The notes beneath the pieces are model-generated. The model had not been told where the DNA came from, made no database searches, and was given only the letters and a program-made list of their open reading frames with translations. Positions 7,838 to 16,110 of a stretch of 64,000 nt of DNA are shown in pieces. The stretch's first letter is position 1. Each line of letters starts with the position of its first letter. The stretch is from Kitasatospora gansuensis (GTDB lineage: Bacteria > Actinomycetota > Actinomycetes > Streptomycetales > Streptomycetaceae). The DNA lies in NCBI RefSeq assembly GCF_014203705.1, contig NZ_JACHJR010000001.1:2170001-2234000 (forward strand), written 5' to 3'. The translations under genes were made by a program, and so were the position numbers.

Positions 7838-8752
7838 TCAGATCTCCTTGGTGTACGCCCACTCGCTCGCGCAACGCCGGTAGCCGAGCCAGTCGTTGAT
7901 GGCCAGCATCGGGGCGTTGGTGGCGTCGTTGCTGGTGTACGCGTCGGTGCAGCCGCGGGCCACCGCCCGGTGCAGGGAGTCGGTCTTGGCCAGCTTGGCC
8001 AGGCCGCGGCCGCGGAACTGGGCCGAGGTGGTGGTGAAGGCGGACCAGTAGCGGGTGCCGCCGTCGCTGTGCACCGCGCTGAAGGCGGCCGCCCGGCCGT
8101 CCACCACCACGACGGTGGTGAGCTCGCGGTCGAGGTCGGGGCGCTCCCAGACCTCCTCCAGCCACTCCTCGTAGCCGAGGTCGGACAGGTCGACGTCGCC
8201 CGGCTCGTCCTGGGTGCCCTCGACGTCGACCACGTAGAGCGGGCGCGGGTCGTCGAGGTAGTCGGCGGCGGTGCGCAGCTCGACCCCGGCGGGCAGCTCG
8301 GGCACCGGGCGCAGACCCGCCGTCAGGTCCAGGTGGGCGAAGTGGGCGCTGCGGCCGCGCACATAGCCGTGCCGCTCCGCGAAGGCGACCGAGTCGGGCA
8401 CGTCGTCCACCCAGGCCCGGATCACGGACACCCCGTGCTCGGCCAGGTGCCGCTCGGCGGCGGCCAGCATGGCCGTCGCGACGCCCTTGCCCCGGGCCTC
8501 CGGGTTGACGCTCAGGTTGGCGAAGCCCTGGCCCTTGGTGCTGCTGAACGCGTGCACACCGACCCGTCCGGAGCCAACCACCTCGCCGTCCAACTCGCCC
8601 ACCAGCAGCCGGTAGTGCTGCTCGGGGGTGGCACTGGCGACCAGGTGGAGGACGGCCTCCGGGGTCATCAGCAGATGCGGGCGGCCGGCGCTGTAGGAGG
8701 CCGAGGCGGCCTGGGCGTCGGAGGGGCGGAAGTCACGGATGATCATAGTCAT
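7838..8752 (-). CDS. Tandem-domain GNAT N-acetyltransferase
   Basis: About 304 residues with two GNAT folds. The first carries a classical acetyl-CoA loop (VNPEARGKGVATAMLAAAERH) near residues 80-100; the second has a weaker loop (TSAQFRGRGLAKLAKTDSL) near residue 240, followed by TNAPMLAINDWLGY, which is typical of the C-terminal half of such two-domain acetyltransferases. The substrate cannot be deduced. The ATG at 8752 or 8746 fits the start of the fold (MIIRDFRPSD); the ribosome-binding site is weak. It converges on the Mrr-TerD gene and is divergent from the DUF692 gene. Confidence 0.85.
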   Translation of the reverse strand: MTMIIRDFRPSDAQAASASYSAGRPHLLMTPEAVLHLVASATPEQHYRLLVGELDGEVVGSGRVGVHAFSSTKGQGFANLSVNPEARGKGVATAMLAAAERHLAEHGVSVIRAWVDDVPDSVAFAERHGYVRGRSAHFAHLDLTAGLRPVPELPAGVELRTAADYLDDPRPLYVVDVEGTQDEPGDVDLSDLGYEEWLEEVWERPDLDRELTTVVVVDGRAAAFSAVHSDGGTRYWSAFTTTSAQFRGRGLAKLAKTDSLHRAVARGCTDAYTSNDATNAPMLAINDWLGYRRCASEWAYTKEI

Positions 8753-8972
8753 ATGCGGTTCACGGTAATGTGCCGTCCGCCCACCGGCCACTGAATATTC
8801 GGGTGAGCTGAAGAAAGCTCAAGTTCAGCTCTGAGAATGCCTTTCCCGGGTTGGCAACGGACGCCCGGGGATACACCCTCTAGCAACGGGACGGCGCGCG
8901 AGGACGCCGCCGCTCCCCACAAATCTGACGTCACGCCGGATCTCGGCGAGCCCTCCGAAGGGGGCGGAACAC

Positions 8973-9809
8973 ATGACAGCCATTTCGCTCGGCGTCGGCA
9001 TCGGCTGGCGCTCCGAGATCGACACCGTGGTCGAGCGGCTGCCCGGCCTGGACTGGGTCGAGGTGGTCGCCGAGAACCTCTGCCCGGACGAGCTCCGGGA
9101 CGGCCGGCTGCCCGAGTCGCTGCGGGTGCTGCGCGAGCGCGGCGTCCAGGTGGTCCCGCACGGGGTCGCGCTCGGCCTCGGCGGGGCCGAACTCCCGGAC
9201 CGGGCACGGCTGGAGCGGCTCGCGCTGACCGCCGGGGCACTGGGTTCGCCGCTGGTCACCGAGCACCTGGCGTTCGTCCGGGCCGGTGGCCGGGAGGCCG
9301 GGCACCTGCTGCCGGTGCCGCGCTCCCGGGACGCCCTGCGGGTGATCGCGGAGAACGTCCGGATCGCCCAGCAGGAGCTGCCCGTGCCGCTCGCGCTGGA
9401 GAACATCGCGGCCCACTTCGCCTGGCCCGAGGACGAGTTGACCGAGGGCGAGTTCCTGGCCGAGCTGGTCGAGCGGACCGGCGTCCGGCTGCTGATCGAC
9501 GTGGCCAACCTGCACACCAACCGGGTCAACCTCGGCCTGGACGTGGCCGCCGAGCTGGACCGTCTCCCGCTGGAGGCGCTCGCCTACGTGCACGTCGCGG
9601 GCGGCGTCGAGCGGGACGGCGTCTGGCACGACACCCACGCCCACCCGGTCACCGAACCGGTGCTGGCCGTACTGGCCGAACTGCGCGCCCGGGCCGTGCC
9701 GCCCGGCGTACTGCTGGAGCGGGACGACAACTACCCGCCGCCCGCCGAGCTGGCGGGCGAACTGGACGCGATCCGCCGGGTCCTGGAAGGGGCGCCGCAC
9801 CATGTCTGA
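8973..9809 (+). CDS. DUF692/MNIO-family iron enzyme
   Basis: A 278-residue TIM-barrel protein of the DUF692 family (multinuclear non-heme iron-dependent oxidases such as MbnB and TglH). Candidate metal ligands and family motifs are all present: E34-N35, H63, E97-H98, E143-N144, D176 with N179 and H181, H207 (YVHVAGG), D220/H222/H224 (DTHAHP) and E249-R250-D251. Characterised relatives use Fe clusters to remodel cysteines in peptide substrates with help from a partner protein. The ATG at 8973 follows an AGGGGGCG site. It overlaps the next gene by 8 bp, so the two are coupled. It is the presumed catalyst of the block that includes the cysteine-tailed membrane protein downstream. Confidence 0.92.
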   Translation: MTAISLGVGIGWRSEIDTVVERLPGLDWVEVVAENLCPDELRDGRLPESLRVLRERGVQVVPHGVALGLGGAELPDRARLERLALTAGALGSPLVTEHLAFVRAGGREAGHLLPVPRSRDALRVIAENVRIAQQELPVPLALENIAAHFAWPEDELTEGEFLAELVERTGVRLLIDVANLHTNRVNLGLDVAAELDRLPLEALAYVHVAGGVERDGVWHDTHAHPVTEPVLAVLAELRARAVPPGVLLERDDNYPPPAELAGELDAIRRVLEGAPHHV

Positions 9810-10203
9810 GCACGACGAGTACCTGATCAGGGCCGGCGAACCGGACCTGGCGCCGGCCCGCGCCCGGCTGGCCGGGCGACAGAGCGAACTGCTCGCCGCC
9901 CTGGTGGCCGGCGGACCGGTCCCGGCCGGGTTCGACGAACGGCAGATCCGGATCCAGATCCACGGCCTGGCCACCAAGCGCCGCGACACCGTGGCCCGGG
10001 TCGACCCGGCACTGGAACGGATCCTCGGTCACGAGTACGGCCCGCTCTTCCTCCGCTACGCCGCCGCCCACCCGATGACCGACGGCTACCGCACCGACGC
10101 CCGCACCTTCGCCACCTGGGCCCTCACCGCCGACCCCACCGCCACCTGGCGCCCCGCCCTGGAACGCCACCTCCACCCCAAGCGCCACTGGTGGCGACGC
10201 TGA
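9802..10203 (+). CDS. Small putative MNIO partner protein
   Basis: A 133-residue, basic, soluble protein translated with an 8-bp overlap from the DUF692 gene. It has an N-terminal helical part with [20 protein letters not shown], a conserved-looking core [20 protein letters not shown], and a C-terminal [18 protein letters not shown] segment ending in a tryptophan/arginine-rich tail (HWWRR). From memory it matches the family around S. coelicolor SCO6045. The [10 protein letters not shown] part recalls the N-terminal domain of DUF2063-type partners of other DUF692 enzymes. By position it is the likely substrate-presenting partner; that is inference, as no catalytic motif is visible. Confidence 0.8.
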   Translation: MSEHDEYLIRAGEPDLAPARARLAGRQSELLAALVAGGPVPAGFDERQIRIQIHGLATKRRDTVARVDPALERILGHEYGPLFLRYAAAHPMTDGYRTDARTFATWALTADPTATWRPALERHLHPKRHWWRR

Positions 10204-10224
10204 CCGCTCTCCGGGCATCAACCA

Positions 10225-10295
10225 CCAGGGGCTCGGGGAACTGCGACGCCGACCTCGGAAAAGGTGATCGTCGCGTAGGTGGTCAGGCACTTTCG
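10225..10295 (+). repeat. Dispersed repeat copy R2 (complete core, forward)
   Basis: A complete forward copy of the repeat core: CCAGGGGCTCGGGGAACTGC, GACGCCGACCTC, AAAAGGTGATC and GGTCAGGCACTTTCG in order. It starts 22 bp after the stop of the MNIO partner gene and ends 62 bp before the start of the cysteine-tailed gene, so it divides the enzyme half from the membrane-protein half of the block. Confidence 0.85.
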
Positions 10296-10356
10296 CCTTT
10301 TTCCGGGCACCCACAAAAGCTGAGCACTGAAAGAACTGAGACACGGGGGAAAGTCC

Positions 10357-11373
10357 ATGTGGTACACCGAATACGCCTTCGCGGCCGCCGCCCTGCTGCC
10401 GGCCGGCCTCAATGCGTCGCGCGCGCTGCGCCGCCTGCGCCACGTTCCGCAGCCCCAGGGCCTGCCCGGCCGCGGGCTGCCGCTGCTGGAGACCGCCTTC
10501 CTGGCCGGCGGACCGGCCCGGGTGGCCGACACCGTGGTGGTCCGGATGCAGCAGGAGGGGCGGCTGATCGTCTCCCGGTCCGGCCAGGTCACGGTGACCG
10601 ATCGGAACGCCCGGGACGTCGTCGAGGCGGTGCTGATCACCGCGGCGGGTGCGTCCGGCCGGGTCGAACTGTCCACCCTGCGGCGGACGGTGAGCCGCAG
10701 TGAGCACGTCCAGCGGATCGGCGACGGCCTGGCCGCCCGAGGGCTGATGCGGCGGCCCGACCTGTACCGGAAGGCGGTGAACGCCCGGAAGCTGCTCTGG
10801 TTCGCCGAGTTCGCGGTGATCGTCCTCGGGGTGGTGTCCGCGTTCCAGTGGTTCGGGGCGTCCGTCAGTGAGCAGGGCACCGAGGTCGCGCCGTTCTTCC
10901 CGTTCCTCGGCCTGCTGCTGCTCGGCCTGTTCTGGCTGGCCGCCACCCGGCCCGAGCGGAGCCGGATCACCCCGGCGGGGGTCCGGCAGCTGGAGCTGAT
11001 GCGGACCGGTTCCCGCCCGTGGGAGCCGCACGACCTGGCGCTGATCGGCGGCGCCGCGGTGGTCGGTGCCCTGGCGCTGGAGGGCGTGGGTGCACTGGAG
11101 GACGAGGAGCTCCGGGCCACGCTGATGGCCCGTCAGACCGCAGGATCGTCCTCCTCGAACTCGTCCTCAAGCGACTCCGGCAGCGCGACCACCTGGTGCT
11201 CCTCCGGCGACCCGGGCAGCAGCTCCGGCGACTCCGGTTCCTCCTCCAGCTGCGGTTCCTCGAGCAGCAACAGCTGTGGCTCGTCCAGCAGCTCCTCCAG
11301 CTGCGGATCCTCCAGCAGCTCCAGCTGCGGTTCGTCGAGCAGCTGCGGGGGCGGCAGCAGCTGCGGCGGCTGA
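10357..11373 (+). CDS. Membrane protein with Ser-rich, Cys-repeat C-terminal tail (TIGR04222-like)
   Basis: This 338-residue protein has an N-terminal membrane segment (about 5-19) followed by arginines, a soluble core (41-145) with LPLLETAFLAGGPARVADTV and a GRLIVSRSGQVTVTD winged-helix-like part, two membrane segments (about 148-166 and 180-197), and a positively charged loop (RPERSRIT). From residue 262 the sequence becomes almost pure serine with cysteines at 281, 299, 307, 316, 324, 330 and 336; all seven cysteines of the protein are here and the last six are followed by Gly. From memory this is the TIGR04222 architecture. The charge pattern favours a cytosolic tail, though residues 226-246 are hydrophobic and leave this open. 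It is the likely substrate of the upstream DUF692 enzyme. A GGGGGAAAG site precedes the ATG. Confidence 0.85.
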   Translation: MWYTEYAFAAAALLPAGLNASRALRRLRHVPQPQGLPGRGLPLLETAFLAGGPARVADTVVVRMQQEGRLIVSRSGQVTVTDRNARDVVEAVLITAAGASGRVELSTLRRTVSRSEHVQRIGDGLAARGLMRRPDLYRKAVNARKLLWFAEFAVIVLGVVSAFQWFGASVSEQGTEVAPFFPFLGLLLLGLFWLAATRPERSRITPAGVRQLELMRTGSRPWEPHDLALIGGAAVVGALALEGVGALEDEELRATLMARQTAGSSSSNSSSSDSGSATTWCSSGDPGSSSGDSGSSSSCGSSSSNSCGSSSSSSSCGSSSSSSCGSSSSCGGGSSCGG

Positions 11374-11403
11374 CCGGCCGACACCAACGGGGGGACGATC
11401 CGC

Positions 11404-12285
11404 ATGGAGTACGTCGAACTCAGCGTCGCAGCAGGGCTGGTGGCCGTCACCGGCCTCTGGTCCACGGTCACCACCCGGCGGCTCAGGCGCCCCGGGAACC
11501 CGCCGCGCCGACCGCAGAACGGGCTGCCGCTGCTGGAGGCCGCCTACCTGGCCGGCGGACCGGCCCGGGTGGCCGACACCGTGATCGCCCGGATGGAGCA
11601 GGAGGGGCGGCTGATCGTGCCCCGCTCCGGCCAGGCCACCCTGACCGACCGCACCTCGCACGAACCGATCGAGGCCGACCTGATCCGGGTGGTCGGCCCG
11701 ACCGGACGGGCCCACCTGGCCACCCTGCGGCGGGCCGTGCTGACCAGCCGTCATCTGCACCGGATCGACCGACGGCTGACCGACCGGGGCCTGCTCCACC
11801 AGCCCCGGCAGCAGCGGTCGGCACTCCGGGCGAACCGGCTGCTGCTCGGCGCCCTCGGCGTCGGGGCCGCGCTCGGGGCAGTCGCCGTGACCCGGCGGCT
11901 GCTCACCCCCGGTGACGGCCTGCTGCCCCTGCTCGCCTTCCTGGTGCTGCTGCCCGCCGGCCTGCTCTGGCAGTGCCGCACCGCCCCCGGCCGGGGGCGG
12001 ATCACCCGGGCCGGACACCGGCAACTGGACCACCTGCGCACCGGCACCGCCCGCCCGAGCACCCCACCGCTCGGCTCGGCGCCGAACGCGGGCGAGCAAC
12101 TGGGCGTCGCCCTCGCCGAGTTGGTCCTGTACGGCACCCTGGCGGACGACCCCGCCGACTGGTCGGCCGACCTCGGCGGGGCCGGGACGGCGTACGGCGA
12201 CGTCGGCTCACCGGACCCGGGCGGCGCCGACGGCTGCGGTTCGAGCTGCGGCGCCGGCGGGGGCTCCGGCGGGGGCGGCGACTGA
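11404..12285 (+). CDS. Paralogous TIGR04222-like membrane protein with short CG tail
   Basis: A 293-residue paralogue of the preceding protein, starting 30 bp after it with a GGGGGGA site. It repeats the order N-terminal membrane segment, NGLPLLEAAYLAGGPARVADTV core, GRLIVPRSGQATLTD segment and two further membrane segments (LLLGALGVGAALGAVAV and LLPLLAFLVLLPAGLLW). The two genes share a 36-nt identical stretch at the AGGPARVADTV codons, which points to fairly recent duplication or gene conversion. The tail is reduced to a glycine-rich end with two CG units (C278 and C282, DGCGSSCG). A further cysteine sits at the end of the last membrane segment. Confidence 0.82.
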   Translation: MEYVELSVAAGLVAVTGLWSTVTTRRLRRPGNPPRRPQNGLPLLEAAYLAGGPARVADTVIARMEQEGRLIVPRSGQATLTDRTSHEPIEADLIRVVGPTGRAHLATLRRAVLTSRHLHRIDRRLTDRGLLHQPRQQRSALRANRLLLGALGVGAALGAVAVTRRLLTPGDGLLPLLAFLVLLPAGLLWQCRTAPGRGRITRAGHRQLDHLRTGTARPSTPPLGSAPNAGEQLGVALAELVLYGTLADDPADWSADLGGAGTAYGDVGSPDPGGADGCGSSCGAGGGSGGGGD

Positions 12286-12367
12286 CCCGGCGGCGGGCCG
12301 TCCACGGACCGAACGGACAGTCACAGTTCGGTACCGCAGTCCGGGAATCCTTTCCACCGACCCGGGT

Positions 12368-12383
12368 ACCGGTCTAGAACAAG
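12368..12383 (+). promoter_or_regulatory. DasR-box-like sequence before the third paralogue
   Basis: ACCGGTCTAGAACAAG matches 12 of 16 positions of the DasR responsive element as I remember it (ACTGGTCTAGACCACT). It ends 3 bp before the ATG at 12387. The same bases include a TAGAAC that could be a -10 box for a near-leaderless transcript. Either reading is tentative. Confidence 0.25.
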
Positions 12384-12386
12384 GCC

Positions 12387-13181
12387 ATGTGGTTGCTCCT
12401 GCTCGTCCCTGCCCTGCTCGCGGCCGTACTCTCCTGCTTGCGGCTGGTCCGGGCCGCAGCCACCGCGGACTCGCTGGCCGGGTCGGCCCGTTCGCACCCC
12501 GTGGACCCGGTCGGGGTGGGCCTCTACGAGACCGCCTATCTGGCCGGCGGCCCGGTCCGGGTGGTCGAGCTGGCCCTGGTGCTGATGACCGGCCGGGGAC
12601 GGCTGCACCTGGCCCACACCGGCTGGACCTCGGTGGTCGATCCGCACGGCCGGAGCCGGCTGGAGCGGGCCCTGATCACCGCGATCGGCCCGGAGGGGCA
12701 GTGCCGCACCGGCGAGCTCCGGGACCGGCTGGCGGAGCACCCGATCGTGCTGGAGATCGGCGGACGCCTGGTGCAGGCCGGGCTGGCCACCCCGCCGATG
12801 GTCCGGGAGAACACCTCCCTGGCGGTCCGTCAGGTCCGGCAGGCGCTGCTGCTGTCGGTCGCCCTGCTCGGCGCCGCGCTGGCCGTGGCGGCCCCCGGCA
12901 CCGGTGACGCCGGGTCGGCGGTGGCCTGGTTCTCGCTTCCGATCATCCTGACCAGCGGCACCCTGCTGATGGCCCGGGTGGACGTCCGCCCGTACACCCG
13001 CTGGGCCACCCCGGCCGGCCAGGACCTGCTGACCGCCGCCCGGCTCCCCCAGCAGGCCGGCCCGAGCGAACCGCCGCCGGGCCTGCCCGACGCGGCCGAA
13101 CGCGAACTCCTCACCGCCGTCGCCGTGGTGGGCCCGGCCGCCCTGCCGGACGCCCGCCTGCGGGCGGCGCTGCGGAACTGA
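12387..13181 (+). CDS. Paralogous TIGR04222-like membrane protein without tail
   Basis: A 264-residue third member of the family: N-terminal membrane segment (residues 1-16), core with GLYETAYLAGGPVRVVEL and GRGRLHLAHTG, and two membrane segments (about 152-168 and 177-196). It keeps the core but lacks any Ser/Cys/Gly tail, ending in RLRAALRN. Its two cysteines (C17 and one near residue 106) are not arranged in CG repeats. It is separated from the second paralogue by 101 bp and may have its own promoter. It could be a scaffold or regulator for the tailed proteins; this is inference. Confidence 0.78.
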   Translation: MWLLLLVPALLAAVLSCLRLVRAAATADSLAGSARSHPVDPVGVGLYETAYLAGGPVRVVELALVLMTGRGRLHLAHTGWTSVVDPHGRSRLERALITAIGPEGQCRTGELRDRLAEHPIVLEIGGRLVQAGLATPPMVRENTSLAVRQVRQALLLSVALLGAALAVAAPGTGDAGSAVAWFSLPIILTSGTLLMARVDVRPYTRWATPAGQDLLTAARLPQQAGPSEPPPGLPDAAERELLTAVAVVGPAALPDARLRAALRN

Positions 13182-13210
13182 GCCCGCCGCTCCCAAGGGA
13201 ACGGCGGGCT
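13181..13210. terminator. Bidirectional terminator between the TIGR04222-like genes and hemQ
   Basis: A 9-bp perfect stem (AGCCCGCCG / CGGCGGGCT) with a 12-base loop begins at the last base of the upstream stop codon and ends just before the hemQ stop. Confidence 0.75.
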
Positions 13211-13215
13211 GTGGC

Positions 13216-13929
13216 TCAGGCCAGGCCGTTGAGCAGGTCCGCGATCGGCTTGCGCTTGCCGGTGTAGAACGGGACCTCCTCGCGGACGTGCAGCCGGGCC
13301 CGGGACGGGCGCAGGTCGCGCATCAGGTCGACGATCCGGTGCAGCTCGTCCGCCTCGAAGGCGAGCAGCCACTCGTAGTCGCCGAGCGCGAACGAGGCCA
13401 CCGTGTTGGCCCGCACGTCGGGGTATCCCCGGGCCATCTTGCCGTGCTCGGCGAGCATCGCGCGGCGCTCGTCGTCCGGCAGCAGGTACCACTCGTAGGA
13501 GCGCACGAACGGGTACACGCAGACGTACTCGCGCGGCTCCTCGTCGGCGAGGAACGCCGGGATGTGCGACTTGTTGAACTCGGCCGGGCGGTGCAGCGCC
13601 ATGTTCGACCAGACCGGCTCCAGCGTGCGGCCGAGCGCGGTGCGGCGGAAGCGGTTGTACGCCTCCTGGAGGTCGTCCGAGTCCTCGGCGTGCCACCAGA
13701 TCATCAGGTCCGCGTCGGCCCGCAGACCGGAGACGTCGTAGCTGCCGCGCACCGTGACGTCCTTGGCGGCGAGCTGCGCGAACAGCTCGTCGACCTCGGC
13801 GGCCAGCGCGGTCCGGTCCTCGGGCAGCTCGCTCTTGAGCTTGAACACCGACCACATGGTGTAGCGGATGACCTGGTTGAGGTCGCGGGCCTTCTTCTTC
13901 GCGGGCTGCTGTTCAGTGGACTCAGTCAT
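13216..13929 (-). CDS. hemQ: Coproheme decarboxylase HemQ
   Basis: A 237-residue chlorite-dismutase-family protein that converts coproheme III to heme b by two decarboxylations, the last step of the coproporphyrin-dependent heme pathway. Characteristic segments are YTMWSVFKL at the N terminus, [29 protein letters not shown] and [14 protein letters not shown]. The ATG at 13929 overlaps the stop of hemY by 4 bp, so the two are coupled. The lysine-rich opening ([15 protein letters not shown]) is usual in actinobacteria. Confidence 0.93.
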   Translation of the reverse strand: MTESTEQQPAKKKARDLNQVIRYTMWSVFKLKSELPEDRTALAAEVDELFAQLAAKDVTVRGSYDVSGLRADADLMIWWHAEDSDDLQEAYNRFRRTALGRTLEPVWSNMALHRPAEFNKSHIPAFLADEEPREYVCVYPFVRSYEWYLLPDDERRAMLAEHGKMARGYPDVRANTVASFALGDYEWLLAFEADELHRIVDLMRDLRPSRARLHVREEVPFYTGKRKPIADLLNGLA

Positions 13930-15326
13930 GCGCCCATTCTCCCTTCCGTGACGGGCGCACCGGCGCCCGGGGTCAACACCTCGTTGACGGCGCGGCGGGC
14001 ACTGGCGACACAGGCCGGGATGCCGACCCCGTCGTACGCCGCCCCGCAGACCGCCAGCCCGCCGATCCCGGCCACCGCCGCCCGGATCCGGGCCACCCGG
14101 TCCAGGTGCCCGACCGGGTACTGCGGCAGGCCGCCGGCCCACCGGGTCACCGCGCTGTCGTACGGCTTCGCGTGCAGGCCGACCGCGTCGGCCAGCGCGG
14201 CCCGTGAACGGGCCACCAGCTCCTCGTCCGGGAGGCCGAGCGCGGCCTCCTCCCGGTGCCGTCCGAGCGAGGTCCGGAGCAGGAAGCTGTCCGGCGCCGA
14301 ACGCTCCAGCCAGCCCCACTTGTTGGAGGAGAAGGTGGACGCCTTGATCGCCCGGCCGTCCACCGGCGGCACCAGGAAGCCACTGCCGGACAGCACCGTG
14401 TCCAGGTCGGCCCGGCGGAAGGCCATCGTCACCAGCGCCATGCCCGCGTACTCCACCGTGTCCAACTCGGCGGCCGCAGCGGGGACTTCGGCCGCCAGCA
14501 GGCTCGCCGCCTGCGGGGCGGGCACCGCCAGGATCACCGCGTCGGCGTGCAGCACCTCACCGTTGCTGACGACCCGCCAGCCCTCGGGGGTGCGGTGCAG
14601 CTCCTGCACCGGGCTGTCGGTGCGCAGCTCGGCGCCGTTCTTCCGGCAGGCCGCGGCGACCGCCTCCGGGAGGGTGCCCAGACCGCCGCGCAGGCCCTGG
14701 AAGACCGGGCCGCCGCTGCCCGGACGGGCGATCAGCTCGCGCACCCCGGCGGCCAGCGAACCGCCCCGCTGCGCGATCGGCAGCAGCGCCGGGACGGCGG
14801 CGCGCAAGGAGATCTCGTCCGCGTGCCCCGCGTACACCCCGCCGAGCAGCGGCTCCACCAGCCGGTCCACCACCTCACGGCCCAGCTTCGCCGCCACGTA
14901 CGCCCCGATCGAGACGTCCGCCCCGACCTCGGCCTCGCCCTCCTGCCCGGCCCGCGCCACCCCTTCGGCGGTGAGCACCCCGGAGGCCGCCAGCGCCGTC
15001 AGGTCCCCCGGCACGCCCATCAACTGCCCGCTGGGCAGCGGCCGCAGAGCCCCCCTGGTCCAGATCGCCGCCTGCGCCGTGCTCGGCGGCTCCAGCTCCT
15101 CCGCCAGCCCGACCTCGCGGGCCAGCTCCACCGCCTCCGGCCGCCGCGCGAGCATCGACTCGGCCCCCAGGTCCACCCGGACCCCACCGACCTCGCCGCC
15201 GCACAGTTTGCCGCCGAACCGGCCACTCGCCTCCAGCAGGGTGACCTTCGCCGCCCCGCTCGCCAGCCACGCAGCGGTCAGCCCCGCGATACCGCCACCG
15301 ATCACCACGACCCGCGTCTCTGCCAT
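13926..15326 (-). CDS. hemY: Coproporphyrinogen III/protoporphyrinogen oxidase
   Basis: A 466-residue FAD-dependent oxidase with the dinucleotide-binding motif [16 protein letters not shown] at the N terminus, an [10 protein letters not shown] loop, and a C-terminal FAD-contact segment [23 protein letters not shown]. It oxidises the porphyrinogen before iron insertion. With HemQ downstream and coupled by a 4-bp overlap, the coproporphyrin-type reaction is the more likely one. Some annotations use hemG for this gene in actinobacteria. Confidence 0.92.
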   Translation of the reverse strand: MAETRVVVIGGGIAGLTAAWLASGAAKVTLLEASGRFGGKLCGGEVGGVRVDLGAESMLARRPEAVELAREVGLAEELEPPSTAQAAIWTRGALRPLPSGQLMGVPGDLTALAASGVLTAEGVARAGQEGEAEVGADVSIGAYVAAKLGREVVDRLVEPLLGGVYAGHADEISLRAAVPALLPIAQRGGSLAAGVRELIARPGSGGPVFQGLRGGLGTLPEAVAAACRKNGAELRTDSPVQELHRTPEGWRVVSNGEVLHADAVILAVPAPQAASLLAAEVPAAAAELDTVEYAGMALVTMAFRRADLDTVLSGSGFLVPPVDGRAIKASTFSSNKWGWLERSAPDSFLLRTSLGRHREEAALGLPDEELVARSRAALADAVGLHAKPYDSAVTRWAGGLPQYPVGHLDRVARIRAAVAGIGGLAVCGAAYDGVGIPACVASARRAVNEVLTPGAGAPVTEGRMGA

Positions 15327-15360
15327 GCCTGGCAGTCTCGCAGAGCCGCCGCAAAACCCA

Positions 15361-15945
15361 TCAATCAGGGCGTCGCCCGGTCACCAGTGCGGCGAGGTCG
15401 ACGGTCACCGGGAACGGCACCGGCCGGGCCAGCGTCCCGCGGAAGATGCCCACGGGCACGTAGTCGCCGGTCGGCACGTCGAGCTCGTGGACATGGGCCA
15501 CCGGCAGGTCGTTCTCCCGCTCGATCAGCCAGTAGTGGCCGATCCCGGCCTCGGCGTACTTGCGGAGCTTCACCGTACGGTCCCGGTGCGCCGACTCCGG
15601 CGACTCCACCTCGACCACCAGCAGGACGTCGGACGGCGCGAACCAGGTACGGTCCGGATCGAACTCGGCCGTGGTGACCAGCAGGTCCGGCTCCAGCCGG
15701 TTCCGCCGGTCCAGGTGGATCGTCATCTCGCGCTCGACGCTGACCCCCTCCGGCGCCAGGTCGCCCAGAGTGACCGTCAGGGCCGTCACGATCCGTCCGT
15801 GCCAGGCCCGCTGTGGGGACGTCATGAAGACCAGCGCTCCGTCGATCAGTTCGGTGTGCCGAGGCGCCTCGGCCAGGCTGTCGAGGTCCTCCGCGAACCA
15901 GCCCTCTTCGCGCGGTGGGTGCATCCAGTCCGGCAACACGCTCAT
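15361..15945 (-). CDS. Uma2-family (DUF820) endonuclease-fold protein
   Basis: A 194-residue protein of the Uma2 family, a PD-(D/E)xK nuclease-like fold that is common and often multicopy in actinobacteria. Visible family motifs are HTELIDGALVFM near residue 30, NRLEPDLLVTT near residue 85, LLVVEVESPES near 108 and VKLRKYAEAGIGHYWLIE near 125. The ATG at 15945 fits the family N terminus (MSVLPDWMHPP). The natural role of the family is unsettled. It lies upstream of hemY on the same strand with a 34-bp gap. Confidence 0.85.
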   Translation of the reverse strand: MSVLPDWMHPPREEGWFAEDLDSLAEAPRHTELIDGALVFMTSPQRAWHGRIVTALTVTLGDLAPEGVSVEREMTIHLDRRNRLEPDLLVTTAEFDPDRTWFAPSDVLLVVEVESPESAHRDRTVKLRKYAEAGIGHYWLIERENDLPVAHVHELDVPTGDYVPVGIFRGTLARPVPFPVTVDLAALVTGRRPD

Positions 15946-16110
15946 GGGTTCAGCCTGGCACAGAACCGCCACGCTGAGCGGACGCGGCTCGCCGGTCGCT
16001 GACCACAACGCGACCGCCCTGTGACCGAGTTGCGATCACCGGAGCGGATCCCGGCCGGAGCACCGTGCGTCCAAGGCAGGACGACAGCGGCTCGGGGAGG
16101 GATTCGGACC

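Noticed and set aside
11139..11373. The repeat-like DNA of the Ser/Cys tail as a CRISPR array or non-coding tandem repeat
   Set aside because: Units are 18-27 bp, in frame, with no constant repeat and spacer pattern, and no cas genes are present.
11133..11474. An antisense frame giving a Leu/Glu/Pro-rich repeat protein over the Ser/Cys tail
   Set aside because: Its repeat arises from the serine codons of the sense tail. The sense protein has paralogues with the same core and regular Cys-Gly units, so the sense reading is preferred.
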